Assembly: GCA_021792615.1 (NCBI GenBank)
Contig: JAJYUJ010000008.1
Span: 14,579 to 78,578 of the forward strand
Source of the DNA: a bacterium
GTDB lineage: Bacteria > JAMCPX01
Direction: 5' to 3'
Length of the DNA stretch: 64,000 nt
Position numbers and translations under genes: made by a program. Numbering within the stretch: the first letter of the stretch is position 1; every line of letters begins with the position of its first letter. The notes under the pieces were generated by a model that saw nothing but the letters and a program-made list of their open reading frames with translations, searched no databases and was not told the DNA's origin. This document shows positions 9,081 to 17,643 of the stretch, piece after piece.

Positions 9081-9133
9081 CCGGGGTCATCCCGGTCATG
9101 CAAGGCCGTTGAGCGGATACGAACGGCTCTTGC
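9081..9133 (+). promoter_or_regulatory. Two hairpins between glycosyltransferase and channel genes
   Basis: CCGGG/CCCGG (9081-9095) and GCAAGGCCGTT/AACGGCTCTTGC (9100-9133) can each fold. Neither is followed by a T run, so an RNA processing or attenuation role is more likely than termination. Confidence 0.35.
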
Positions 9134-9160
9134 AAAATATTTGTTTAAAGGAGGACTACA

Positions 9161-9850
9161 ATGGAGTTTTTGAACACAATCATCATACAACCTTTTGTTG
9201 CCTGGTATCACACCGTGGTGAGCTATATACCGAATATCCTGACCATGCTGCTTGTCATTATAATAGGATTTATGCTTGCATGGCTTTTCAGACGGATTGC
9301 ACGGTTTTTATTCAAGTTGCTGAAGGTCAACGAACTCGGTGAAAAAACCGGTCTTGCCGTAATATTCAGCGATAATTCTCTCAGCGGCATCGGTGAAAGA
9401 TTCATTTATTGGTTTATCGTGTTCATTTTCCTCATGCTCGGTCTGAGCGCTCTGAAACTTGCACCTATTGATCACTTGATAACGGTTTTTTTCCTCTACC
9501 TGCCGAAACTCATTGCCGCTATTGTCATATTCATTTCCGGTTATTTGCTCGCGGATTTCCTGGACCGTATCATGGTGCTTGCTGCGGTCGGCTCTCATCT
9601 ACCCCATGCAAAAGCAATCGGCAGGCTGACAAAACTCGCCGTCGTCATATTCTTTGTGTTCATTTCTCTTGACCTGCTTGAGATAGGGAAAAACGTAATC
9701 GTCGCTGCGTTCTCCATCATTTTTGGCGGTGTTGTGCTGGGGCTTGCAATAGCATTCGGATTTGGTGCGAAGGACATTGTAAGGGCATGGCTTGAAAAGC
9801 AGATAAAGGATTCGAACAACCACAAGGACGACGGCATATCGCACCTGTGA
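9161..9850 (+). CDS. Small mechanosensitive-channel-like membrane protein (TM-helix type)
   Basis: A 229-residue integral membrane protein with about five hydrophobic segments. The N-terminal part (IPNILTMLLVIIIGFMLAW) resembles the conserved TM-helix repeat found in MscS-related proteins. The last membrane segment is Gly/Ala-rich (IIFGGVVLGLAIAFGFGAKD), like the pore helix of MscS, and is followed by a short charged tail. The large cytoplasmic beta domain of MscS is missing, so gating behaviour cannot be assumed. A GGAGGA ribosome site precedes the ATG. It lies 97 bp after the osmolyte-type glycosyltransferase, which suggests a shared role in osmotic adaptation. Confidence 0.75.
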   Translation: MEFLNTIIIQPFVAWYHTVVSYIPNILTMLLVIIIGFMLAWLFRRIARFLFKLLKVNELGEKTGLAVIFSDNSLSGIGERFIYWFIVFIFLMLGLSALKLAPIDHLITVFFLYLPKLIAAIVIFISGYLLADFLDRIMVLAAVGSHLPHAKAIGRLTKLAVVIFFVFISLDLLEIGKNVIVAAFSIIFGGVVLGLAIAFGFGAKDIVRAWLEKQIKDSNNHKDDGISHL

Positions 9851-9894
9851 GGAATAAACCGAATTAAGTAAAGATACATTTATTCCTGCTCAAA

Positions 9895-9971
9895 TGGTGT
9901 GCCTGGCGCGATTCGAACGCGCGACCCACAGCTTAGAAGGCTGTTGCTCTATCCACCTGAGCTACAGGCAC
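9895..9971 (-). tRNA. tRNA-Arg (anticodon UCU)
   Basis: Complete cloverleaf on the minus strand. The acceptor stem is GTGCCTG with CAGGCAC, the anticodon loop CTTCTAA gives anticodon TCT, and the T loop is TTCGAAT. The 3' CCA is encoded (complement at 9895-9897). Confidence 0.95.
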
Positions 9972-10002
9972 ATCTTTCCGAAAGTAAATCATTCATACAA
10001 CA

Positions 10003-10078
10003 TCGGGGCGAGCCGATTTGAACGGCCGACCTCTTGCTCCCAAGGCAAGCGCTCTGGACCAGGCTGAGCTACGCCCCG
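10003..10078 (-). tRNA. tRNA-Pro (anticodon UGG)
   Basis: Complete cloverleaf on the minus strand. The acceptor stem is CGGGGCG with CGCCCCG, with the C1-G72 pair typical of tRNA-Pro. The anticodon loop CTTGGGA gives TGG, and the T loop is TTCAAAT. CCA is not encoded. Its 5' half is duplicated upstream (see 10039-10351). Confidence 0.95.
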
Positions 10079-10351
10079 CTAATAATAATACCTACCAACT
10101 TTCCTGGTTAATCTCAACCTTGCCTTGTCCGCCCGCCCGCTCACCTTCTCGCGGGCGTGAACAAACCTGAGGCTCTTTCTTCATCACCTCGTTCACCCCA
10201 AGGCAAGCGCTCTGGACCAGGCTGAGCTACGCCCCGCTAATACATTACCTATCAAATTCTCTCAGCCTTCACCATAATTGCCTTGTCCGCCCGCCTGCTC
10301 ACCTTCTCGCAGGCGTGAACAATCGTGAGGCTCTTTCTTCATCGCCTCGTT
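10039..10351 (-). repeat. Tandem 158-bp duplication containing the 5' half of tRNA-Pro
   Basis: Unit 1 (10039-10193) and unit 2 (10197-10351) align with a constant offset of 158 bp. Each has the 40-nt 5' half of tRNA-Pro plus upstream sequence. Within each lies a 7-bp hairpin: CGCCCGC/GCGGGCG at 10134-10157, and CGCCTGC/GCAGGCG at 10292-10315. The one change in the stem is compensated on the other arm. The tRNA portion is identical, while the rest has diverged to about 80%. This fills the 439-bp gap between tRNA-Pro and the antitoxin gene; beyond 10351 it holds only AT-rich sequence. Confidence 0.85.
10197..10236 (-). pseudogene. Truncated tRNA-Pro copy (5' half only)
   Basis: Identical to nucleotides 1 to about 40 of the intact tRNA-Pro. 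It ends at the anticodon region, so it cannot give a functional tRNA. Confidence 0.85.
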
Positions 10352-10517
10352 TATTGCATATTAATAGTAACAACAATGACCGAGAAATGCAATACTGAAA
10401 CCATACAATGATTATTTTCCTTTATTCAAGTACAACTCTACGTGCTATCCTGTACGGAGCTAGTTTAAGTACCGTTCTAAATAAATTATGTATTAAATTA
10501 CATATAAGGAGAGTGCT

Positions 10518-10724
10518 ATGGCAAAGACAACCGTTGATATAGATGAGAATCTTTTAAAGGAAGCACGCAAAATCACCCATCTGAAAACGAAGAAGGCTAT
10601 CATTGAAAGAGGCATCCGAGAACTTCTGAGGATAAATTCTCAGGAGCTCTTGAAGCAGGAACTCGGATCTTTCGATATCGAACTTTCACTTGATGAACTA
10701 AACAAGAAAAGGAGGCAAATATGA
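10518..10724 (+). CDS. VapB-type antitoxin-like protein
   Basis: A 68-residue protein with an N-terminal ribbon-helix-helix-like segment (KTTVDIDENLLKEARK, 3-18) and an acidic C-terminal tail, the form of VapB-family antitoxins. Such proteins bind their own promoter and neutralise a PIN-domain toxin. The ATG follows AAGGAGAG. The next reading frame starts inside its stop codon (ATGA), but it encodes a zinc-ribbon protein and no PIN toxin is present. It is therefore either an orphan or half of an unusual pair. Confidence 0.8.
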   Translation: MAKTTVDIDENLLKEARKITHLKTKKAIIERGIRELLRINSQELLKQELGSFDIELSLDELNKKRRQI

Positions 10725-10953
10725 CCAGAAAAGGAACAACAGGCGTATGCCCAATCTGCGGGGGCACAAAAAAAGAGGTAAAACTACCTTTACAGCAGAC
10801 ATGGGTTCTGGCATCGTAGTAGTAAGGGACGTCCCTGCCACGATATGTTCCCAGTGCGGAGCAGATTGGATTAGAGACCCTGTTGCTGCAAAACTGGAGA
10901 AGATCGTTGAAGATACCCGAGAAAACATACTATTGTTGAAGCTACAACGCTGA
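10721..10953 (+). pseudogene. YgiT/MqsA-type zinc-finger protein, interrupted by a frameshift at an A7 run
   Basis: From ATG 10721 (4-base overlap with the VapB-like gene) the frame reads a start plus CPICGG zinc ribbon, then leaves the family pattern at a run of seven A (10768-10774) and stops soon after. In the -1 frame the sequence continues KRGKTTFTADMGSGIVVV, then CSQCGADW, as in YgiT-type zinc-finger antitoxins. The joined product would be about 78 residues with two CxxC pairs. Causes could be loss of one A, programmed -1 slippage or transcriptional slippage at A7, or a sequencing error. Such proteins usually pair with a DUF4258/MqsR-like toxin, which is absent. Confidence 0.7.
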
Positions 10954-11161
10954 CCGTATAATGGCCGTTACAGAATTCGGAAAAAATCGAATGTTAAGTT
11001 CCCCGAGAATTCCCATAAGAAATGTTATGTCAACTATTAATTTCGAATAAGTTAGAACTCTCCCAGAACCTCGTGATTGCCCCGTAATCACCCCATCACA
11101 TCCGTGGCGCTGCCTTGCCCGTAGGTTATCCCTTATCAGATCCCATTATTTATTATGTTTC

Positions 11162-11794
11162 TTAATAATGATATAGAAGTGTAATATTTACTGACGTGGT
11201 ACTTCCATCGCTACTAATCGGTAAGCTTACTGTTGTATTTGTTCCCCCTCCGGATACATTAATTTTATCATAAGCAAAGTAATGGTAGATTACTTCTGCG
11301 CCAAGAGACAGATAACTGGTTAAGTATCCTTCATACCCAATACCAAGATCGATTCCTATATTTGGATTTGCTGTATATGTCATTTTAGGATTTACATTAG
11401 ATGTTTGCAATACGCGATTAACATAGCCTCCACCGATTAAAAAGTATATGTTGTTTGTCTTATTCAAAGGAATTATAGGTTTTACATTCAAATACGGCAA
11501 TTCCATAAAGCTCCACGAACCATTTAAATTTTGAGGGGAGCTGAATCTGCCAATACCTTGATCATACCCTAACTCTAATGCCAGATAATCAATAAACTGA
11601 TACCCACCTCTTATTGTCCAGCCAGGAGCCAGCGAATAACCATCTTCATTCGGGCCAGTTGGATTATCTATCCCAGCACCAACACCAACATATAGCCCAT
11701 TATGATCGCCAGCAAATACAGAAGGTGTCATACAAAAACTTACTGTTAATAACGTAGCAACCATAATACTCGTAAACTGAACTATATTTTTCAT
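11162..11794 (-). CDS. Outer-membrane beta-barrel protein
   Basis: A 210-residue protein with a classical signal peptide ending SVFA before GDHNGLYVG. Alternating amphipathic strands with aromatic girdles (GLYVGVGAGI, YLALELGYDQ, IYFLIGGGYV) follow, and the C-terminus is aromatic (LLYHY). This matches small OmpA/OmpW-like barrels of eight strands. It is the last gene of the four-gene leftward operon (40 bp after the preceding lipoprotein), with a GGAGGC-type ribosome site. Function not known; it may anchor or export the other products. Confidence 0.75.
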   Translation of the reverse strand: MKNIVQFTSIMVATLLTVSFCMTPSVFAGDHNGLYVGVGAGIDNPTGPNEDGYSLAPGWTIRGGYQFIDYLALELGYDQGIGRFSSPQNLNGSWSFMELPYLNVKPIIPLNKTNNIYFLIGGGYVNRVLQTSNVNPKMTYTANPNIGIDLGIGYEGYLTSYLSLGAEVIYHYFAYDKINVSGGGTNTTVSLPISSDGSTTSVNITLLYHY

Positions 11795-11834
11795 AGAGTC
11801 TGCCTCCTTTTCTTGGTGCTCTTATTGATATTCT

Positions 11835-13412
11835 TTAATATATTGCATAAAGGTAACCATCTGTTGAGGCAATATAGATCGTTCCATCTGCTCCGATTGC
11901 AGGGGAAGACGAGTAAATTGCTCCACCTGTTTGATATGTCCACCTTGGAAAACCTGTCGATTTAAATGCAAAGAGCTTGCCATCAGTGGAGCCTACATAG
12001 ATTGTTCCATCTGCACCGATTGCTGGAGAAGATTGTATGGGTACAAATGTTACATATATCCATTTTAAAGTTCCATCGGGATTGATTGCATAAAAAAGTC
12101 CGCTTGCTGTACCAAAATATATTGTTCCATCAGGACCTATGGCAGGGGCAGTTAAAGTAGTTTCTGTAATATCGCTGTCATAATAGTTCCATTGCTCGTC
12201 TCCATTTGAATTAATTGATAAAAGAGAACTGTATTCTATTCCGCCACCATATACGCTGAAGTAAGTACAACCACTTGTTCCTATTGCTGGAGGAGATGCA
12301 AGCCCGAACAATTCACCACGTGGAGCACTGCGCCATTCAGGTGTTCCATCGGGATCAGTGGCACTTTCTATTCCAGCTAGTTGTGTACCGTAAAGTATTC
12401 CATTAGTGTCTATTGCTGGTGCAGTATATGGATATAAAGGAATATCAAAGGAATTCAAATACATTTTAAGAGTACCATTAGAATTTATTGCAAGCAGATC
12501 TCCAGATAGATCTCGAGATATTACTACATATATAGTTCCATCGGTTCCTATAGTAGGAGAAGAAGGAATAGCGGGGTATACACCAGTCAATGAAGGATGA
12601 ATCAGTGAATACAAAGCTCCAATTTGATAAGTCCATTTCAGAGTGCCATCTTGATTCAGGGCATACAGCATTTCTCCACCGTTGTTAGTGGAATAACCAC
12701 TTACATAGATGGTTCCATCTTCTCCTATTGCTGCAACTGGAAAGATAAAATTTTCGGCGGCATAACCGTTTTGAAGTCCTGTACCTCTAATGTTAGATGA
12801 AATGTTCCATCCTGTTGAATATGTCCATTTTAACCCACCTGTTGAATTCAATGCATACAATATCCCGTTATCGGCACAGATGATGTAGATTGTTCCACTT
12901 GCATCTATGGTAGGAGAACCGCATGCAATACCAATCTGATGCTTCCATCTGAGTGTACCCGTTGTTGAGCTTGTATCAACGCCGCTCAATCCGGTTTGTT
13001 CTAAATTCTGCATGTACTTGGGCCAGGGAGCATTCGTCTGAAGTTTAATGGGTCCTGTAGAAGTTTGTGTATCCAACTTTGTGGTTTCTTTTGTAAATGG
13101 AGATGATGAACCAGCATAGGTAACTGTAACTGTTGCATTCCCTGCATCTCCATACGTATATGGCGATGAGATTGCCACGGTCATATTATGACTATCCGTA
13201 GCTATGCTAAACCCATTTGTTGCGCCCCAAGTGTAATAAAGATTTGCTCCTTGAGGTGCATCTACGTTCACTGATAAAAGGATAATCCCTCCGGGTGCTG
13301 GCACTCCAGATTCTGTTATGTATCGGATAATCAGTGGTTGATGTTGTGTGTTTTGCTTACCACAATTTATGAGGGCAAGAATACCCACGATGCATATAAA
13401 AACTTTTGGCAT
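11835..13412 (-). CDS. Lipoprotein with Ig/PKD-like domain and PQQ-type beta-propeller
   Basis: 525 residues. The signal peptide ends in a lipobox, ALINC (Cys17). Residues about 25-115 look like a PKD/Ig-like domain (YYTWGATNGF, NATVTVTYAG). From about 150 the chain has regular repeats of the type SSPAIGADGTIYVGSTDGKL, with LYAINPDGTLKW in each blade, a PQQ-like eight-bladed propeller pattern. Such proteins usually mediate protein-protein or polymer binding in the periplasm or at the surface. Base composition is richer in A+T than in flanking core genes. Third gene of the four-gene operon, 22 bp after the large lipoprotein. Confidence 0.75.
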   Translation of the reverse strand: MPKVFICIVGILALINCGKQNTQHQPLIIRYITESGVPAPGGIILLSVNVDAPQGANLYYTWGATNGFSIATDSHNMTVAISSPYTYGDAGNATVTVTYAGSSSPFTKETTKLDTQTSTGPIKLQTNAPWPKYMQNLEQTGLSGVDTSSTTGTLRWKHQIGIACGSPTIDASGTIYIICADNGILYALNSTGGLKWTYSTGWNISSNIRGTGLQNGYAAENFIFPVAAIGEDGTIYVSGYSTNNGGEMLYALNQDGTLKWTYQIGALYSLIHPSLTGVYPAIPSSPTIGTDGTIYVVISRDLSGDLLAINSNGTLKMYLNSFDIPLYPYTAPAIDTNGILYGTQLAGIESATDPDGTPEWRSAPRGELFGLASPPAIGTSGCTYFSVYGGGIEYSSLLSINSNGDEQWNYYDSDITETTLTAPAIGPDGTIYFGTASGLFYAINPDGTLKWIYVTFVPIQSSPAIGADGTIYVGSTDGKLFAFKSTGFPRWTYQTGGAIYSSSPAIGADGTIYIASTDGYLYAIY

Positions 13413-13434
13413 ATTTTTTTCTTCTCAAGAATGC

Positions 13435-16320
13435 TTAGTATATACCACTCGGGAAAATTAGATTTATGCATGAGTTGTTTTGGTTATTTTCTATGCTTGA
13501 TAAGAATATTTCGTCAAGCTTAGAAGGAGCATACTTAAACTCTCCATAATGATAAAACGCAGGACCTCCTTTACTAGGTGAATGTGGGACAAGAATAGGC
13601 TGGGAAATGGTGCCCTTGTTGTCCGTAGGACATAATGATTGTGGAAGAGTTTGAGATGCCATATAACCATATTCTTTTAGTGGCCCTATGACTGCATTGC
13701 TTATCTTTATTGCATTGGCTTTCATATTACTTGCAATTAGTGGATTCAATATAGCTTGTGAAAAGAATCCTTCGCATGCGCTATATAAATCAGTAGGGAG
13801 AGTGGGATCTACCACTATTGCTGCGGAACCTACTGCTGCTGATATTGCGGTGCATAGACCGTCTATTTGTTCTTGAGGAATCTTAACGGCTTGAACGGCA
13901 GCGTCTACAGAATCTGTAGAAAAATCTAATATATTACTTGTTGTGATATACGGCTCTAATTTAAGCGTCAGCCATGGCACATCAATCTCGGGAGTCATAT
14001 TCCAAACTGGTCCATCAGACCATCCAGCTTTGCATTGGGGATATCCTTGGCTCCAATCAACGGAGTAACACGGATTTTTCCACCAAGTTTTAATATACAT
14101 GCTGACATTTATTTGTCTTGCTATTAAAGATATAGTTATACTTCCGTTATTGTTTGTAGTAATAATGGGGGAGCTGGAATTATCTAATGTGGCGGAGTCG
14201 ATGATTATATTACCCTTTATCTGTACTCCAGCCTTAAAAGTATTAGTGGGATCTGGTTTTGCATTATTAGCATTACCTATTGTTGGGATAGTAGTATAAG
14301 CTGCCTTCTCCAGTTCTGTAAATGGAACAAACCCACCATTGTAATAAGTTTGGCAACCACTATTGATGGTCGTTCCATTGAAGGTATAAACAACCTTCGG
14401 ATCCCCCTTGGGACAGAGATAATAACCCGGAACGAATGTCGATGGCCTGCATGACGGATCCACTTTTATTGAACATTCATAATCAAGTGGATCAATTAAA
14501 TCAGGTGCACAATTTGGATTTACCCATGTAGCTGTTGTAAATTCTTGATTACAATAATAAGTCTGGTTATCTGTGGTAGTTTGACCATGGGTATAATCAT
14601 AATAAAGCTGAAGTATAACAGCTATGGCGTTATTCAGATTATTATCATTGATTTTTTGTTCCGCTTGATATAGAGGATTACTTGGGGACAACTCATAGGT
14701 GCCATTATCTTCCGTTATATCCTTAACCATTGAAGGGCATATCTGTCCTCCAATACTGTAATTGCCATTATTACACAATGGTAACAGAGTACTTAGAAGA
14801 GTGTTCAATAAGGACATGGGACCCATATTTCCTATAAGAAGTTGGCATGGTTGATCCATGATACAGTTTTTATCATTGCTGCAATCGGAATAATTTTCGC
14901 AAAGGAATGGTACTACCTTATTTGTTGGCTGGTAGTTGACTGTAATGAAATCGGTTCCTCTGTTTGTTCCCGCTGTGTTATAACCCGTTGCCACCAGTGT
15001 TTGTATACCAGGTTTTGTAAATGGCACTACGCCACTCGTCGAGAAATTTATACCAGATGTCCCTGTGCTTGTAGTAGCACTGGTTGCAAGTATATTATTA
15101 GAAGGAGAAGTAATTGTTACACTTGCAATATCAGAAGTAGCATCACCATATAAGCTAAACGGTGCGGTTATCGTGGGTATGTTCACATTGTCGCTTTGAG
15201 GATTGTCTATACGAATAGGCGATGTGTGAAATGTCGTTACCTGGTCAGCTATACTATAATTGCTGCTCTCCAATGGGTTGGCAGATAAATCCTGATTACC
15301 TGCGAGCCCAGTAGGCATATTACATTTTACCGTGGGATAAGTAAGCTTATACACTGTATCAATATCAAACCCATTTGCAGACGCTATTGTATAGCTGAAT
15401 GGTTCATATGCTGGCCATTGATTGTCCACGGTTAAGAATGTTGAAAATGTAGTATTCCAATTACCAAGCATAACATTACTATATCCTGCGTATTGACTAC
15501 CGTCGACAGGAGAAAAATTCCCGCTGCTATCTTTCTTTTCAAATGCAAATTCTACAGGAGAATATAAGGTGCGTGAGAAATTCGTTGTAAACGGATAGTG
15601 TGGTGGGACGTTCATATAATCTGCATCTGGTAATGGTGCTAGTCCCATAGAACCTCCATTACCAGCTAACCAGTTCAAGAACAAGAAGAAATCGACTATA
15701 CCTCCGGCAACAAGTACTTGAGCTCCAGACACAGCTCCAAACTCATTACCGTATTCGTATGATTTTACAGTCACTGGTGCACCATACTGCTGAACCGCTT
15801 CGAAAGTGTAGATGGTATTTACCAGGGCATTGGGATTGTTTTCCAAGGAAATACCAGATTGGGTTTGTAGACCTCCATTATAGTTTACAAAAAAGTCAGC
15901 TTGTTCATACCATGCAATCTGCTGAAGATTTATCCATAAAGTAAGTTCCGTTCCTGTCGAATCAAATGAGCTATGCGTAAAATTAAGCCCAGTGACTATC
16001 CCTGCGCTGGGAAGTATTTCGATTCCATTCATAACGAATGTTCCGGGTGCATATGTAGCCGTATTTATGGGGGAAATAAAATCTATTATTAACGCAAGTT
16101 GATTTGTAGGCTGAATCAATCTACCGCATTGTGGATATAGATGAACATCTTTTATATAATTCGCCATAAAGGCGGTATTCGGGGGTAAAGTCGTTGGAGT
16201 ACAAGAGCCACCTCCACTATTAAAACTACAACCACCTCCAAATGTATTATTACACTGGACAGACGACATAATGAGTATGAACAAAACACCTATTGATAAG
16301 AGTAGATATGATCCCTTCAT
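13435..16320 (-). CDS. Large Cys-containing lipoprotein of unknown function
   Basis: 961 residues. A lipoprotein signal ends SSVQC (Cys23), followed by Gly/Ser/Cys-rich sequence. The first half is Asn/Thr/Ser-rich with strands suggesting Ig-like folds (for example VTITSPSNNILATSATT, about 395-411). A central segment is rich in Cys (about 460-660: CENYSDCSNDKNC, CAPDLIDPLDYEC). The C-terminal third holds predicted helices. I do not recognise a family. Many Cys suggest oxidised folding outside the cytoplasm. It lies 11 bp downstream of the 291-residue exported protein and before the propeller lipoprotein, so the four products probably work together at the envelope. Confidence 0.65.
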   Translation of the reverse strand: MKGSYLLLSIGVLFILIMSSVQCNNTFGGGCSFNSGGGSCTPTTLPPNTAFMANYIKDVHLYPQCGRLIQPTNQLALIIDFISPINTATYAPGTFVMNGIEILPSAGIVTGLNFTHSSFDSTGTELTLWINLQQIAWYEQADFFVNYNGGLQTQSGISLENNPNALVNTIYTFEAVQQYGAPVTVKSYEYGNEFGAVSGAQVLVAGGIVDFFLFLNWLAGNGGSMGLAPLPDADYMNVPPHYPFTTNFSRTLYSPVEFAFEKKDSSGNFSPVDGSQYAGYSNVMLGNWNTTFSTFLTVDNQWPAYEPFSYTIASANGFDIDTVYKLTYPTVKCNMPTGLAGNQDLSANPLESSNYSIADQVTTFHTSPIRIDNPQSDNVNIPTITAPFSLYGDATSDIASVTITSPSNNILATSATTSTGTSGINFSTSGVVPFTKPGIQTLVATGYNTAGTNRGTDFITVNYQPTNKVVPFLCENYSDCSNDKNCIMDQPCQLLIGNMGPMSLLNTLLSTLLPLCNNGNYSIGGQICPSMVKDITEDNGTYELSPSNPLYQAEQKINDNNLNNAIAVILQLYYDYTHGQTTTDNQTYYCNQEFTTATWVNPNCAPDLIDPLDYECSIKVDPSCRPSTFVPGYYLCPKGDPKVVYTFNGTTINSGCQTYYNGGFVPFTELEKAAYTTIPTIGNANNAKPDPTNTFKAGVQIKGNIIIDSATLDNSSSPIITTNNNGSITISLIARQINVSMYIKTWWKNPCYSVDWSQGYPQCKAGWSDGPVWNMTPEIDVPWLTLKLEPYITTSNILDFSTDSVDAAVQAVKIPQEQIDGLCTAISAAVGSAAIVVDPTLPTDLYSACEGFFSQAILNPLIASNMKANAIKISNAVIGPLKEYGYMASQTLPQSLCPTDNKGTISQPILVPHSPSKGGPAFYHYGEFKYAPSKLDEIFLSSIENNQNNSCINLIFPSGIY

Positions 16321-16331
16321 AAGTACCTCCC

Positions 16332-17207
16332 TTAGTATGTGTTTGGTATCAATTGCTTTATGTAGCCCATTGCGTTGTTAAGCATCTCATTCGTTATGTA
16401 AGATGGTGGATCCTGGTTGGATAATGCAATCTTTGCCTTTGTCTGGGGCGTTGATTGCGTAAAGGATTCTATCTGAGAAAGCGATCTCGCAGATGCGAGC
16501 GCTGTCAGTGAATTATTGTTGGGATTGTTAATAATTGATTGTAGAACAGGTTCCAATGCTTTATTGTACGTGTTCCCGCTTGATTCTGCACAGGCAGCTT
16601 GGAGAAGATCGGGCTGACTTGAATCAAGACAATATTCAAATGTCTTTATAATCTTATGAAGATAATGACTGCTGCCCTCTTCATTATTATCATCTCCATC
16701 ATTACATCTTTCGGAAGAATTATCACGGTTATTTAAAACAATATAATGAGCTAATTGGCCAAGCGTAATCGCTGCCTCTATCCTCAAACTGAGTTCAAAC
16801 TTGTAAGCGCTCGGGGTAGCTGAAGCGTTACACGCATTTGAGAACTTATTAAAAATGCTCGAATCATCATCTATCTTCTGCGTTACAATGGTACTTGTGC
16901 CTTTTATCGTCTCGTAAAGCTTGCCTTCATATGCAACATCCAACGCCTTCGAAACGACCTGCTGTGCATGGGTTTGTGGATGCTCTAAGATTTCTTCTGC
17001 CGCTCCATAACGCTCATGCTTTTTATCACTGTTCAATCGGTTAAGTAAATCTTGTTCTCTGTTGCTAAACCAGGAAATAAACGATTGGCACTGAGGTGAA
17101 ATGGTGGTATTGTTTTGTCCTGATCGATCGTCGTCGCTGAATGCTGAATTTAATACAAATCCTAGGAACAAGGATATTACACTTAGAAACAAAAGAATTC
17201 TTTTCAT
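16332..17207 (-). CDS. Exported helical protein of unknown function
   Basis: 291 residues with a signal peptide (KRILLFLSVISLFLGFVLN, cleavage likely after NSAFS). The mature part is mostly helical and starts DDDRSGQNN. An acidic, Asn-rich insertion (DGDDNNEEGSS) lies near 170. Helix pairs such as RIEAAITLGQLAHYI and LTALASARSLSQIESF loosely resemble HEAT-type repeats, but no family is recognised. It is the first gene of the four-gene operon, after GGAGGG, and is preceded by a 14-bp perfect inverted repeat. It has four Cys in the mature part. Composition is AT-rich. Confidence 0.6.
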   Translation of the reverse strand: MKRILLFLSVISLFLGFVLNSAFSDDDRSGQNNTTISPQCQSFISWFSNREQDLLNRLNSDKKHERYGAAEEILEHPQTHAQQVVSKALDVAYEGKLYETIKGTSTIVTQKIDDDSSIFNKFSNACNASATPSAYKFELSLRIEAAITLGQLAHYIVLNNRDNSSERCNDGDDNNEEGSSHYLHKIIKTFEYCLDSSQPDLLQAACAESSGNTYNKALEPVLQSIINNPNNNSLTALASARSLSQIESFTQSTPQTKAKIALSNQDPPSYITNEMLNNAMGYIKQLIPNTY

Positions 17208-17231
17208 ACAAAGCCCTCCTTCTCAACCGTC

Positions 17232-17265
17232 TATATTTGAAACCCTCTATCGGGTTTCAAATATA
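17232..17265 (-). promoter_or_regulatory. 14-bp perfect inverted repeat upstream of the exported-protein operon
   Basis: TATATTTGAAACCC, six bases, then its exact complement. It lies 25-58 bp before the operon start and has no T run on the minus strand, so an operator or RNA control element is more likely than a terminator. The rest of the 436-bp gap (17208-17643) is AT-rich. It contains a minus-strand TTGACA (complement at 17349-17354), a possible -35 with only a weak -10. Confidence 0.5.
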
Positions 17266-17643
17266 CTAAAACAAATCTGCTTTTAAAGGTGAACTAAGTT
17301 GTTTCTACATTCGTGATTAATCTTAGATAAATCAGAAATACTTATAGTTGTCAAGAGTCTAGTTTTCGATCAAAGCTGTAGTCGATAATGTAAAGTAGGT
17401 GCACGAAGATCCTCGAAGCCCAGCGGCTTCTCTACACCGTTCAAAAAACGTCCCTTTTTGGAACGCTTATTTTAAATCTCGGTTTCAGAGGGAAGCGTTT
17501 ACCCTGTTTTGATACCCCTTTTTTGGACACCAAAAAGAGCTTATCAAGCATGCGGTCATCCGCGATAATAAACGAATGTATCTTGTCCAGGGGTTGTTGT
17601 AGAGAACGTACGAATAAGACAGAAGAAACCGATCGTTTATTGC

